The notes beneath the pieces were generated by a model. The model had not been told where the DNA came from and searched no databases. It saw only the letters and a program-made list of their open reading frames with translations. Both the position numbers and the translations under genes were made by a program. 64,000 nt of DNA from Marinifilum sp. D737 (GTDB lineage: Bacteria > Bacteroidota > Bacteroidia > Bacteroidales > Marinifilaceae): the NCBI RefSeq assembly GCF_026672275.1, contig NZ_JANQCD010000005.1, positions 62,001 through 126,000 on the forward strand. Direction: 5' to 3'. Each line of letters starts with the position of its first letter. Position 1 is the stretch's first letter. Shown piece after piece: positions 1 to 7,742 of the stretch.

Positions 1-1188
1 TATGAAGTGTATACCGATAAGTATAAGGATATCAATATTGAAATCTATTATCACAAAGGGCACGATTACAATATTGCCGATATGGTTGAAGCGGTGAAAG
101 CTTCGCTTAAATATTATGGCGAAAACTATTCTCCTTACCAGCACAAACAGGTTCGCATTATCGAATTTCCTAGAACTTACGGAACTTTTGCTCAGTCGTT
201 CCCAAATACCATTCCATTCTCCGAAGCCATTGGTTTCATTGCAAAAGAGGATAAGTCGAAAGAGGGAGCCGTAAACTATGCATACCATGTTACCGCTCAC
301 GAAATGGCGCATCAGTGGTGGGCACACCAGGTTATTGGTGCAAATGTTCAGGGAGCAACTTTAATGTCGGAAAGTTTGTCGGAATACTCGGCAATTAAGG
401 TGTTAGAGCAGAAATATCCTAAGAACAAAATCCGCAAGTTCATGAAAGAAGAGCTGAATGGATATTTGAGAGGAAGAGGTTCTGAGCAGGTGAAAGAACA
501 GCCTTTAATGTATAACGAAAATCAACAATACATTCACTACAATAAGGGTGCAATTGCCATGTATGCCATTTCCGATTATATGGGAGAAAACAACTTGAAC
601 CAAGCGCTTAGCGAGTATGTTAGCGATGTTGCTTTCCAGGAGCCTCCATACACTACATCTTTAGAGTTTATTGATGTAATGAAACAACACATGCCTGATA
701 GTATGGACTATGTGATTACTGATATGCTTGAAACCATTACTCTTTTCGATAATAAGGTGGATAGTGCTTACGTATCGAAAACCGAAGATGGTAAGTATAA
801 GGTTGATTTTGTTGTTGAGGCTCAGAAGTACAGGGTGATCAATACCAAGAACGAAGAAAATAAAGAGCTTTCGAGTGACGATTCATCGGTTACCATCTCT
901 ATAAATACAAAGAAAAGAGAGGATGATAAGCAATACATCGATATGAATGATTGGATCGATTTGGCCATTTTTGTTGAAGACGAAAACAAGGAAGAACAAG
1001 AGATTCTATTCAAGAAAGTTCACATTACTGCGAAAGAAAATAAGTTCTCGTTTATTGTTGATAAGAAGCCACATAGTGTTGGTATTGATCCTTATCACAA
1101 ATTAATCGACAGAAAAACAGCAGATAATACTGAGAAGTTTAAGGAGAAGAAAGAGAATTCTTCTGCCAAAGACAAGTCGGTATCATAG
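1..1188 (+). CDS. M1-family zinc aminopeptidase domain, 3' part of a gene cut by the window edge
   Basis: The reading frame is open from base 1, so the 5' part lies outside the window. The zinc site HEMAH is at 298-312, followed by QWWAHQ and a downstream SESLSEY segment that supplies the likely third ligand, as in gluzincin M1 peptidases. The remaining ~290 residues include an Ig-like beta region and the ending VGIDPYHKLIDR, which is typical of Bacteroidota proteins that fuse an ABC-2-type permease to an M1 peptidase domain. That the missing N-terminus is a permease is inference. The last ~25 residues are a charged Lys/Glu/Ser tail. The stop is TAG and a strong terminator follows after about 20 bp. 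The peptidase fold is clear; the substrate is unknown. Confidence 0.85.
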   Translation, partial: YEVYTDKYKDINIEIYYHKGHDYNIADMVEAVKASLKYYGENYSPYQHKQVRIIEFPRTYGTFAQSFPNTIPFSEAIGFIAKEDKSKEGAVNYAYHVTAHEMAHQWWAHQVIGANVQGATLMSESLSEYSAIKVLEQKYPKNKIRKFMKEELNGYLRGRGSEQVKEQPLMYNENQQYIHYNKGAIAMYAISDYMGENNLNQALSEYVSDVAFQEPPYTTSLEFIDVMKQHMPDSMDYVITDMLETITLFDNKVDSAYVSKTEDGKYKVDFVVEAQKYRVINTKNEENKELSSDDSSVTISINTKKREDDKQYIDMNDWIDLAIFVEDENKEEQEILFKKVHITAKENKFSFIVDKKPHSVGIDPYHKLIDRKTADNTEKFKEKKENSSAKDKSVS

Positions 1189-1208
1189 GCTGTAAAAAAT
1201 AAAGTGCT

Positions 1209-1243
1209 TAAAAGCTATTCCGTAAAGGGATAGCTTTTTTTTT
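1209..1243 (+). terminator. Rho-independent terminator after the M1 peptidase gene
   Basis: A hairpin pairs AAAGCTATTCC with GGGATAGCTTT around a short loop and runs into nine T residues. It lies about 20 bp after the TAG stop. Confidence 0.85.
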
Positions 1244-1276
1244 GAAAGTTATATAAGTGTAACTAAAGTAGGTAAC

Positions 1277-1434
1277 GGTACTCTGTACCTATACTTTCAT
1301 TTAATCATTGGATCTATAAATATTCTGGTGCTCCGCACCTCAGGTAATGGTTAATTTTAATTCATGAGTAAAGCAGCAGAGCTGCCTAATATTTATAGTT
1401 TATCATGTAGGTGTATATGCAGGTGCAGAGCACC
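1277..1434. repeat. Cluster of four 13-bp palindromes (REP-like), copy 1
   Basis: Four 5-bp-stem palindromes with 3-base loops occur at 1277-1289 (GGTACtctGTACC), 1327-1339 (GGTGCtccGCACC), 1373-1385 (GCAGCagaGCTGC) and 1422-1434 (GGTGCagaGCACC). Their starts are 46-50 bp apart, and the AT-rich spacers carry recognisable shared words such as GAGTAAAGCAGC. A second copy with the same order lies at 2768-3091 on the other side of the nucleoid-associated protein gene. The block contains no ORF. Confidence 0.8.
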
Positions 1435-1547
1435 GTAAGCTTCATTTTTATTGGTAATTTATGAGGCATTATACCTATAACTGATTGGAGTAATTAATTT
1501 CTACAGCCTCTGCTTTAAGAAATCATTCAATATTTAACGAAAGTGCG

Positions 1548-1555
1548 TATCTTTG
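1548..1555 (+). promoter_or_regulatory. Bacteroidota-type -7 promoter element for the nucleoid-associated protein gene
   Basis: TATCTTTG matches the TAnnTTTG -7 consensus and lies 23 bp before the ATG at 1579. No clear -33 TTG partner is visible. Confidence 0.5.
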
Positions 1556-1578
1556 TCAGGTTCTTAAAATAGTACCAT

Positions 1579-2625
1579 ATGTTTAATTTTGAAGAGATAA
1601 ACCTTGACCGCATTGTAGTTCACAGTGTTGGAAATAAACACCTTGAAGAGGATCTAAAACTTTCTAAATCGGAAATTGATATTGATGATGATGATGTTAG
1701 AGATGTATTGCTAAAGTATTTTCTTTCAGCCTTTAACAAGGAGGAATTCTACCATTTCCAAAACGAGGCCGGCATAAACATGAACGAAGTATACTGTTAT
1801 GCTTCTGAATTTTTTGAGAACAACGAAAGCTTTTACGATCAATCTACCAATATTGCGGTTCATTTGTACGAGAAATCGAACCACCCAAATATTAAAGGAG
1901 GTGAGTTTTACCTGGTTGCCTTTTCGGGATGTGTTGTTGATGGTGAAGTTTGCGATGCATTGGGGATTTTCAAATCGGAAAACAAAGACACTTTTCTAAA
2001 GGTATACCAGAAGAATGAAAACTTTGAATTGGGTTGTGAGAATGGAATCAATATCAAGAAATTAGATAAAGGTTGCCTGATTTTTAATACCGAAAAAGAG
2101 AAAGGCTATAAGGTTTGTATTGTCGATAAGACCAACCCGAACAAAGATGCTTTGTACTGGAAGGAAGATTTCTTGGATTTGAAACTTCGTGAGGATAACT
2201 TTTACCATACTCAGAATTACCTTGATATGTGTAAGGGCTTTATTGGCGATGTGTACAACGATGAGAATGAGGTGGCCAAAGCCGATCAGATTGATTTGAT
2301 GAACAAGTCGATCAACTTTTTTAAGGACAAGAAAGAGTTTAACGAAGACCTGTTTAAGCAAGAAGTAATTGAAGAACCTGAGGTTGCCTCTGCTTTCGAT
2401 GAGTACAAGGAATATTATCAGAACGATAGAGGAACCGCTGTTGAAACTGAATTTGATATTAGCAACGACGCCGTAAAAGGAGAACAGCGCTACTTTAAAC
2501 ATGTGCTAAAACTGGACAAGAACTTTCATGTTTACATTCACGGACAGCGCAAGTTTATTGAGAAAGGTTACGATGCAGCTCGCGATTTGAGCTACTATAA
2601 ACTGTTCTTCCGCGAAGAAAACTAA
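1579..2625 (+). CDS. Nucleoid-associated protein, NdpA/YejK-like family
   Basis: This 348-residue cytoplasmic protein has no signal peptide. It has the NdpA/37kDa nucleoid-associated layout: an N-terminal region (INLDRIVVHSVG), a middle segment (FEEFYHFQNEAG-like) and a C-terminal part ending in LDKNFHVYIHGQRKFIEKGYD. The length agrees with the family. Members bind DNA and are counted among nucleoid proteins, but their precise role in Bacteroidota is unknown. The gene stands alone: a -7 promoter element lies 23 bp upstream, and a hairpin and terminator follow the stop. It is flanked on both sides by REP-like palindrome clusters. Family membership rests on overall sequence pattern, without a database search. 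Confidence 0.8.
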   Translation: MFNFEEINLDRIVVHSVGNKHLEEDLKLSKSEIDIDDDDVRDVLLKYFLSAFNKEEFYHFQNEAGINMNEVYCYASEFFENNESFYDQSTNIAVHLYEKSNHPNIKGGEFYLVAFSGCVVDGEVCDALGIFKSENKDTFLKVYQKNENFELGCENGINIKKLDKGCLIFNTEKEKGYKVCIVDKTNPNKDALYWKEDFLDLKLREDNFYHTQNYLDMCKGFIGDVYNDENEVAKADQIDLMNKSINFFKDKKEFNEDLFKQEVIEEPEVASAFDEYKEYYQNDRGTAVETEFDISNDAVKGEQRYFKHVLKLDKNFHVYIHGQRKFIEKGYDAARDLSYYKLFFREEN

Positions 2626-2629
2626 GTAA

Positions 2630-2649
2630 AGACGCAAGGATTTGCGTCT
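2630..2649. repeat. Palindrome AGACGCAA-loop-TTGCGTCT
   Basis: An 8-bp perfect inverted repeat with a 4-base loop starts 5 bp after the stop codon. It has no T-run. It resembles the palindrome at 6445-6464 (both contain AGAC...GTCT preceded by GTA), so both may belong to a dispersed intergenic palindrome family. Confidence 0.6.
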
Positions 2650-2698
2650 GGATGTGAAAATAAATTGTTTGGTGTAACAATTTGAAAGATATTATTAG

Positions 2699-2728
2699 AA
2701 GCTTTCTCTTTCGGGGGAAGGCTTTTTT
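2699..2728 (+). terminator. Rho-independent terminator after the nucleoid-associated protein gene
   Basis: AAGCTTTCTC pairs with GGGGAAGGCTT, including G-T pairs, and is followed by TTTTTT. It lies about 75 bp after the TAA stop. Confidence 0.7.
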
Positions 2729-2767
2729 CTTTCCATTTAAAATAAAACACCAAATCGGATAGGTATC

Positions 2768-3091
2768 GGTACGCTGTACCTCTACCTTTGTGTCATTACG
2801 ATATGATCTACAAATATTACGGTACTCCGTACCTTTGTAATGTTCAATTCTATTAACCTGAGTTCGATTTAAAATATCCGACACAGAAAATCATCTTCAT
2901 CCAATCTTTACTTTAAAAGCTCTTCAAAATATCCCGATATTCCTTCGGAAATTTGAGATTATTTCTACTCAAAACCAGTGTAAACTGTGACAATATTTTA
3001 AACCGAACTCAGGTTATTAATGGGTAAAGCAGCAGAGCTGCGTAAGCTTTGTAGGTTAATAGTCTATAAGATTAGGAAGGTGCGGAGCACC
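2768..3091. repeat. Cluster of four 13-bp palindromes (REP-like), copy 2, interrupted by an insertion
   Basis: Palindromes lie at 2768-2780 (GGTACgctGTACC), 2821-2833 (GGTACtccGTACC), 3029-3041 (GCAGCagaGCTGC) and 3079-3091 (GGTGCggaGCACC). Order and spacing match copy 1 at 1277-1434, except that the second and third are separated by about 160 extra bases, which correspond to the MITE-like element at 2855-3015. After removing it, the spacing returns to about 50 bp. Confidence 0.8.
2855..3015. mobile_element. MITE-like non-autonomous element, ~161 bp
   Basis: The terminal inverted repeats are AACCTGAGTTCGATTTAAAA at the left and the reverse complement of the same sequence with one change (GATTT to GGTTT) at the right, about 23 bp long. 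An ATT trinucleotide flanks both ends as a possible target duplication. The interior has no ORF. The element sits inside a palindrome cluster whose uninterrupted relative is at 1277-1434. This gives an empty-site comparison and supports real insertion. The IS family that would supply the transposase is not identifiable here. Confidence 0.7.
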
Positions 3092-3274
3092 GTAACTTTT
3101 ATATTTGTTGTTGGAATTCTAAAGTTCGTCGATCTACGTCAATGATCTGCCTATGCACCTTTACCTATTGTAGTTGCAAGTTTAAGCAGTGCTGACGCTA
3201 GTTTATGACTTGTTGCTGGTACTTTAAGGCATTCCGATGGCGGCGCGATCATAAAGAACTGTCGGAATGCTATA

Positions 3275-3557
3275 GGCTAAGGCCGGAATGTCATTGGCTA
3301 AGGTCGGAAGGTCATTGGCTAAGGTCGGAAGGTCATTGGCTAAGGCCGGAAAGTCATTGGCTAAGGCCGGAAGGTCATTGGCTAAGGCCGGAAAGTCATT
3401 GGCTAAGGCCGGAAGGTCATTGGCTAAGGCCGGAAAGTCATTGGCTAAGGCCGGAAAGTCATTGGCTAAGGCCGGAAAGTCATTGGCTAAGGCCGGAAAG
3501 TCATTGGCTAAGGCCGGAAGGTCATTGGCTAAGGCCGGAAGGTCATTGGCTAAGGCC
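3275..3557. repeat. 21-bp tandem repeat array, ~13.5 units
   Basis: The unit is GGCTAAGGCCGGAARGTCATT. Units differ mainly at the R position (A or G), and the first few have GGTC in place of GGCC. Because 21 is divisible by 3, three frames stay open through the array: HWLRPES/G, SLAKAGK/R and, on the minus strand, ALANDFP/LP. An inverted repeat (GGCATTCCGA / TCGGAATGCT) flanks the left edge at about 3229-3270. The array abuts the 3' end of the minus-strand transglutaminase-like gene. Confidence 0.95.
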
Positions 3558-3569
3558 AACAAAAGATAG
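3288..3569 (+). CDS. Candidate repeat-encoded basic protein, 93 residues (coding status uncertain)
   Basis: An ATG at 3288 opens a frame made almost wholly of the heptapeptide SLAKAGK/SLAKAGR and stops at a TAG just past the array. The product would be strongly basic, with a Leu every seven residues, and has no recognised domain. Of the three open frames across the array this is the only one whose start and stop match the array edges. There is no clear ribosome binding site or promoter, and the open frame follows trivially from a stop-free 21-bp unit. I regard it as possible but unproven. Confidence 0.25.
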   Translation: MSLAKVGRSLAKVGRSLAKAGKSLAKAGRSLAKAGKSLAKAGRSLAKAGKSLAKAGKSLAKAGKSLAKAGKSLAKAGRSLAKAGRSLAKANKR

Positions 3570-3580
3570 AAATGGAATAT

Positions 3581-4558
3581 TTACTTCACATGTACCTTGT
3601 AACCAAGTGCTGGTACTCCATCAAAATAGATGATCAACTCATCTTTACCTTTTACATTCGGAAAAATGGTAAAACCAAGCATGTTTCCATTAGGATATGC
3701 CTTTACTTTTTGTCCATACTTCTCTTTCTTAAAATGGTAGGCCACTTTGGTATTGGGTGGTAGGTTTTGCAAAAGAAATTGAAGTCCGGAAGACTTTACA
3801 ATGCTTACAATTCCATTTTGTGGAGCAATCAGCCTTATATTTTTGCCCAAAAAGGCTTTGAAAGGTATGGGCTGAGCCGCAAAGTCGGCATTGCTTTTTA
3901 TTTTACTGGAAAGGAGCCATTTTTTATCATCGGGCAGATGTTTCATGGCAAATTCATCGGGATCAGAGGCGAAGTAAGCCGATGAAAATTCCTTGTTGAA
4001 TTTCATTTTTGAATAATCCACCCATCCGGCAGCCCAGGTGGCATCAATCAATTGCCAGGAACCATTTATCTTTACCGCATTCCATGCGTGATTGGAAGGC
4101 AGGTTTTCCCGGCCTATTTCAGTAATCATTCTACGTGCAGTACCCGAAACAATTTCACATTCGATATTCATGTGGCGACACAAGTTCTGAAATAGGGTAG
4201 AGTAGCCCTCGCACAAAGCCTTGTGTCTTTTTAAAGTTTTTAGGGCCAAATCTTTACGGAATTGTTTCTTTTTGGCTTCCAACTCAGCTTGCGAACGATA
4301 GGAAAAGCGTACTCTTTGAGACTTTCCCAAAGCCTTGGTATCGTAGGCAACATGCAATGCAATCCAGGTATAGGCAGCTCTTGCTTTTTCCAAATCCGTT
4401 GAAAAATCGCGGGTGATTTTAAGGGCAAGCGCTTCGGTAGAAGAAAAGTTGGCAGGATATCCTCCAAGCACCTGATCGACTCTGCTTAAGTCTTGCGCTT
4501 TTGCCGAAGCAAGGGAAAAGAATAGGATAAGGCCCAGTATGTATTTGTATGATCTCAT
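3581..4558 (-). CDS. Secreted transglutaminase-like (papain-fold) protein
   Basis: This ~325-residue exported protein carries a transglutaminase-like core. The catalytic Cys is in KALCEGYSTLFQNLCRH, His in LPSNHAWNAVKI and Asp in WQLIDATWAAGW, the usual Cys-His-Asp order. I prefer the start at 4558 (MRSYKYILGLILF), which gives a signal peptide ending near SAKAQ. An ATG 14 codons upstream would put charged residues before it. The C-terminal ~120 residues form a beta-rich domain. Bacterial members are usually proteases or amidases rather than crosslinkers; the substrate is unknown. The gene stands alone, and its 3' end touches the 21-bp repeat array. Confidence 0.8.
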   Translation of the reverse strand: MRSYKYILGLILFFSLASAKAQDLSRVDQVLGGYPANFSSTEALALKITRDFSTDLEKARAAYTWIALHVAYDTKALGKSQRVRFSYRSQAELEAKKKQFRKDLALKTLKRHKALCEGYSTLFQNLCRHMNIECEIVSGTARRMITEIGRENLPSNHAWNAVKINGSWQLIDATWAAGWVDYSKMKFNKEFSSAYFASDPDEFAMKHLPDDKKWLLSSKIKSNADFAAQPIPFKAFLGKNIRLIAPQNGIVSIVKSSGLQFLLQNLPPNTKVAYHFKKEKYGQKVKAYPNGNMLGFTIFPNVKGKDELIIYFDGVPALGYKVHVK

Positions 4559-5033
4559 ATTTTTCTGCTTTCTGTTTAAAAATATGAAAAAATGGAACAA
4601 GAATCGAGCCCGAAAAGTTAATGAAATCTAAAACCTAATATCGTACCTTTGGCACTTTTTATTATTTTCAATTGGCAACTACCATAATAACATTCCTTCG
4701 GGATATATTAGAGCCTTGTTAAAGGTGATAGTATGGTAGAATATAGTAAGGATAAAATCAAGCCCCGTAGGTGGCGATAATAAAGTTAAAGCAAGTAAGA
4801 AAGGGATATACAATGGTTATTACCAATTTTTTTGGAAGGTAATGTTATGCATAAAAACATTCATGATGAAATGTGAATCACCAATATAAATGTAAGTTTT
4901 CGTGATTGTGGAATTTTGTTATTATGTGAATATGGAACTGGAACTAAATATCAGTTCATCACTGTATTGTCCATTGAATTTTACCACTTTTCTACCTTTC
5001 CTCTATTCAAACTTTTCAAGACTTGCGGAAAAT
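4559..5033. other. Spacer with no convincing gene
   Basis: About 475 bp without a credible ORF; only very short frames (15 codons or fewer after an ATG) are present. A plus-strand TACCTTTG at about 4645 fits the -7 consensus, but no gene follows it. A small untranslated transcript cannot be excluded. Confidence 0.4.
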
Positions 5034-5070
5034 AAAAAAAGCCCACGCTCACGGAAGCTTGAGTATGGGC
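5034..5070 (-). terminator. Terminator after the M14 carboxypeptidase gene
   Basis: GCCCA (5041-5045) pairs with TGGGC (5066-5070), with an inner CTCA/TGAG stem. On the minus strand the hairpin is followed by seven T residues. It lies 40 bp past the stop. Confidence 0.8.
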
Positions 5071-5109
5071 CTTTCGAGTAATATACTTAGAAGTATAGTC
5101 TTTAATATC

Positions 5110-6237
5110 TTATCTTAAGTGATCTACTACCTTCATAATTGGCTGAAGAACTGATTCTCCTAGTAAAATACTACGGTCTGGTGACCAACCACATTCAGGT
5201 TCTGGTAAATCATTATTGTCCTTAAATGGCATTTCGATTGTCAAAGATAAACATTTAAATCGTTCCCCAATGTGTTTTGAGCAGATTGCCAGGTTTCCTT
5301 TGCCAGGTTCGTTTTTCGGATAGCCGTGAGTGTCTTGAAAATCAGGACAAGTAGCCATCCAGGTGTCGATGAAATTTTCTGTTAAATTTTTTAATCTTTC
5401 ATCGAATGATGGAATTCCTTCAATACCAGAAATAAAGTTGTAAGGCAATGCTTCATCGCCATGGATGTCAAGATTCAAATCGCAACCATACTCATCCATT
5501 AGGTTACGAACATGGAATACCTCTGGACTGTCTTCGATGCTAGGCTCTGCCCACTCTCGGTTGTAGTTGAATCCTTTGGTGTTTACACGAAGGTTACCCG
5601 CAATACTACCGTCGATATTCATGTTAGGAACAATGTAGAAAACCGCTTTGTTTAGCAATGTTCTGGCAACAGGATCATCTTCATCCAATAGTTTGCCCAA
5701 TAAGCCTTGCATGAACCATTCTGCCATACTTTCACCAGGATGCTGACGAGCAATTACCCAAATTTTCTTTTTGTTTTCATCTGGCTCACCAACAATTAGC
5801 ATATCAATGTCTTTGCCTTCAACGGTTTTACCAATTGATACCAATTCACATTCCTGCGACATTTGAGCATTGTGAACCAAATCCAAATGCTGCTCATAAG
5901 TGTAAGGAGCGAAGTAAGCATAGTAAACCGAGTTGAATTCTGGTGTATGCTCAATGCTTAACTCTTTACCATCGAAAAAGGTTGGAACTCTAAACCAGTA
6001 CTCACGATCGTAAGAAGCAACCGCATAATACTCCTGGTATCCTTCAGGATAAGAAGCTTCGCTTGCATTCTGAATGGTCATTTTTACAGCTTGTTCCTGC
6101 ATTCCTGTTAAGCGGAAATGGAACCACTGGAAATGTTCTGAGTTTGTATCGTTTGGAATTCGCAACTGAATGTTTTGTGGATCAAGAGCTTCAATCACCT
6201 CTATTTTACCACTATCGAAATTCGATGAAATGTTCAT
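5110..6237 (-). CDS. M14-family zinc carboxypeptidase, cytosolic AGBL-like type
   Basis: This 375-residue protein has no signal peptide. An N-terminal beta domain (to about residue 120) precedes the carboxypeptidase domain, as in the cytosolic carboxypeptidase (Nna1/AGBL) group. Zinc ligands are visible as HPGE in ARQHPGESMAEWF and the later His in LNLDIHGDEALP. The catalytic Glu is probably in LSLTIEMPFKDN. PNMNIDGS and NTKGFNYNREW match the substrate-binding part. The start at 6237 (MNISSNFDS) fits better than an upstream in-frame start preceded by an atypical hydrophobic stretch. It probably trims C-terminal residues of peptides; the natural substrate is unknown. A TATATTTG promoter element lies 26 bp upstream. 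Confidence 0.85.
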   Translation of the reverse strand: MNISSNFDSGKIEVIEALDPQNIQLRIPNDTNSEHFQWFHFRLTGMQEQAVKMTIQNASEASYPEGYQEYYAVASYDREYWFRVPTFFDGKELSIEHTPEFNSVYYAYFAPYTYEQHLDLVHNAQMSQECELVSIGKTVEGKDIDMLIVGEPDENKKKIWVIARQHPGESMAEWFMQGLLGKLLDEDDPVARTLLNKAVFYIVPNMNIDGSIAGNLRVNTKGFNYNREWAEPSIEDSPEVFHVRNLMDEYGCDLNLDIHGDEALPYNFISGIEGIPSFDERLKNLTENFIDTWMATCPDFQDTHGYPKNEPGKGNLAICSKHIGERFKCLSLTIEMPFKDNNDLPEPECGWSPDRSILLGESVLQPIMKVVDHLR

Positions 6238-6263
6238 GTGTGTAAGTTTAAAATTGTGTGATT

Positions 6264-6271
6264 CAAATATA
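6264..6271 (-). promoter_or_regulatory. -7 promoter element for the M14 carboxypeptidase gene
   Basis: On the minus strand this reads TATATTTG, an exact TAnnTTTG match, 26 bp before the ATG at 6237. No convincing -33 element is seen. Confidence 0.5.
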
Positions 6272-6275
6272 ACAA

Positions 6276-6335
6276 TTATCAATTAGCAGTGAACAGTTAT
6301 CAGTGAACAATTAACAGAGAACTGTAAACAGTAAT
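6276..6335. repeat. Degenerate heptad/octad tract (AGTGAACAGTTATC type)
   Basis: Imperfect tandem copies of a 7-8 bp word such as CAGTGAA, CAGTTAT, CAGTGAA, CAATTAA and CAGTAAT fill this stretch upstream of the M14 gene. Similar short-period tracts occur at 34954-35009, 35120-35150, 43974-44036 and 52691-52750. Confidence 0.6.
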
Positions 6336-6444
6336 CAGTATAAAAAAGTTGGGGCAATTCATTCCTTTAAAATTGTTGATAACACATTCTTGTGGATACA
6401 AGGGAATGCTTTGGATTTTCCAATATTGTATGTAATTGGTGTAG

Positions 6445-6464
6445 AGACAGCATTAATGCTGTCT
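6445..6464. repeat. 20-bp perfect palindrome
   Basis: AGACAGCATTAATGCTGTCT is a perfect dyad about 60 bp before the mltG promoter, preceded by GTAG. It could be an operator or a member of a dispersed palindrome family; compare 2630-2649. Confidence 0.65.
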
Positions 6465-6525
6465 TTGCGAAATGTTATAAAAAGATGTAATAATAGAAAC
6501 TATTACAAATGATTTATTTTTCTTT

Positions 6526-6533
6526 TATTTTTG
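6526..6533 (+). promoter_or_regulatory. -7 promoter element for mltG
   Basis: TATTTTTG matches TAnnTTTG and lies 32 bp before the mltG ATG, followed by GCGAAC. No strong -33 TTG lies at the expected distance. Confidence 0.5.
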
Positions 6534-6565
6534 CGAACTTAGCATGTATAATCAAACCCTAAGCA

Positions 6566-7636
6566 ATGATAAATTTTTTGCGATTAAATAACATTCGTTC
6601 TAAAACATTAAGAATATTCCTGATTTCTGTGATGCTGATCTTGATAGTAGCAGGAGTCATTCTCTTTAATCTTTACACCAGAATCTTCTCTTCAAATATC
6701 GACTTAAAAGGAGAGAGCACTGCGTATTTGTATATCCCGGGTTCAGCAAATCAAGAACAGGTAATTGCTTTATTGGAAGAGCAGGAGTGGGTGAAAAATT
6801 CCAACTCTTTAAAATGGGTAATGGACAAGAAGAATTTTTCTCATCACATTCATAGCGGTCGTTATTTGATTAAAGATAAAATGAGCAATAACGATCTGGT
6901 AAATTTACTAAGATCGGGTGTACAGGTTCCCATCCAATTGACCTTTAACAACACCAGAACCCTTGAGGATTTTGCTGGGAAAATTGCCAGGCAAATAGAA
7001 GCTGATTCCGTTAGCTTGTTGACCGCTTTGCGCGATGAGAAGCTGATTGCAAAATATGGTTTTAAACCGGAAACTGTAATTGGTATGTTTATTCCTAATA
7101 CTTACCAGTTGTACTGGGATACCGATAGTCGTGCTTTTATGGACAGGATGTATAAAGAGTATTCGAGATTCTGGAATGCCGATAGATTAAAGAAGGCTGA
7201 AAAGGTTGGGTTATCGCCTGTAGAAGTCAGTACTTTGGCTTCCATTGTTGATGAGGAAACCATTAAGAACGATGAGAAGGCCCGCGTAGCTGGGGTTTAC
7301 ATGAATCGATTGAATCGTAGAATAAAGCTGGATGCCGATCCTACTTTGAAATTTGCTTTGGGTGATTTTAGCATCAAAAGGGTACTGAACAAGCACAAAA
7401 GAATAGATTCTCCTTACAATACTTACAAGTACAGAGGATTGCCTCCGGGACCCATCCGTCAATCTTCCATTTCGGGATTAAATGCGGTACTGAACTATGA
7501 AAAGCACAAGTATATTTATTTCTGTGCCAATCCCGATTTTTCGGGTTATCATGTTTTTGCACGCACACTCCGCGAACACAATCGCAATGCCCGAAAATAT
7601 CAGAATGAGTTGAATCGAAGAAGGATTATGAAGTAG
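6566..7636 (+). CDS. mltG: Endolytic murein transglycosylase MltG
   Basis: This 356-residue protein of the MltG/YceG family cuts nascent glycan strands at the inner membrane and so helps set peptidoglycan chain length. A single N-terminal membrane segment (about residues 16-38) anchors a periplasmic part. A LysM-like subdomain with YIPGSANQEQVIALL is followed by the YceG domain with the catalytic region LASIVDEET, where the Glu is the expected active residue. Further motifs are AGVYMNRLNRRIKLDADPT, SPYNTYKYRGLPPGPI and the C-terminal YIYFCANPDFSGYHVFA. The length is normal. It is followed by a hairpin and the convergent murB gene. Confidence 0.95.
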   Translation: MINFLRLNNIRSKTLRIFLISVMLILIVAGVILFNLYTRIFSSNIDLKGESTAYLYIPGSANQEQVIALLEEQEWVKNSNSLKWVMDKKNFSHHIHSGRYLIKDKMSNNDLVNLLRSGVQVPIQLTFNNTRTLEDFAGKIARQIEADSVSLLTALRDEKLIAKYGFKPETVIGMFIPNTYQLYWDTDSRAFMDRMYKEYSRFWNADRLKKAEKVGLSPVEVSTLASIVDEETIKNDEKARVAGVYMNRLNRRIKLDADPTLKFALGDFSIKRVLNKHKRIDSPYNTYKYRGLPPGPIRQSSISGLNAVLNYEKHKYIYFCANPDFSGYHVFARTLREHNRNARKYQNELNRRRIMK

Positions 7637-7654
7637 GGAATAAATAAAGTCTAC

Positions 7655-7705
7655 AAGTCAAGGGGTGACTAATTTGCATCTTGTACATAGTCATCCCCTG
7701 ACTTA
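7655..7705. repeat. Dispersed 51-bp palindrome, copy 1 (between mltG and murB)
   Basis: AAGTCAAGGGGTGACTA pairs with TAGTCATCCCCTGACTTA around a 17-base loop. A near-identical palindrome is at 55534-55583, including similarities within the loop. Both start 10-20 bp after a plus-strand stop codon. The copies lack the long T-run of a classical terminator, though this hairpin could terminate both converging genes. Confidence 0.8.
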
Positions 7706-7742
7706 TAAAATAAAATATCTTAGCGTTCTTTACGTGAAGTCT

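Noticed and set aside
3224-3270. Inverted repeat GGCATTCCGA / TCGGAATGCT as a terminator
   Set aside because: It has a long loop and no T-run, and the right arm merges into the 21-bp array; it is more likely part of the array's origin.
3275-3557. CRISPR-like array
   Set aside because: Units are contiguous 21-bp copies without unique spacers, and no cas genes are present.
3205-3633. Plus-strand frame with HWLRPES repeats and minus-strand frame with ALANDFP repeats
   Set aside because: Both follow from the stop-free 21-bp unit. The first runs into the transglutaminase-like gene on the opposite strand and the second lacks an ATG.
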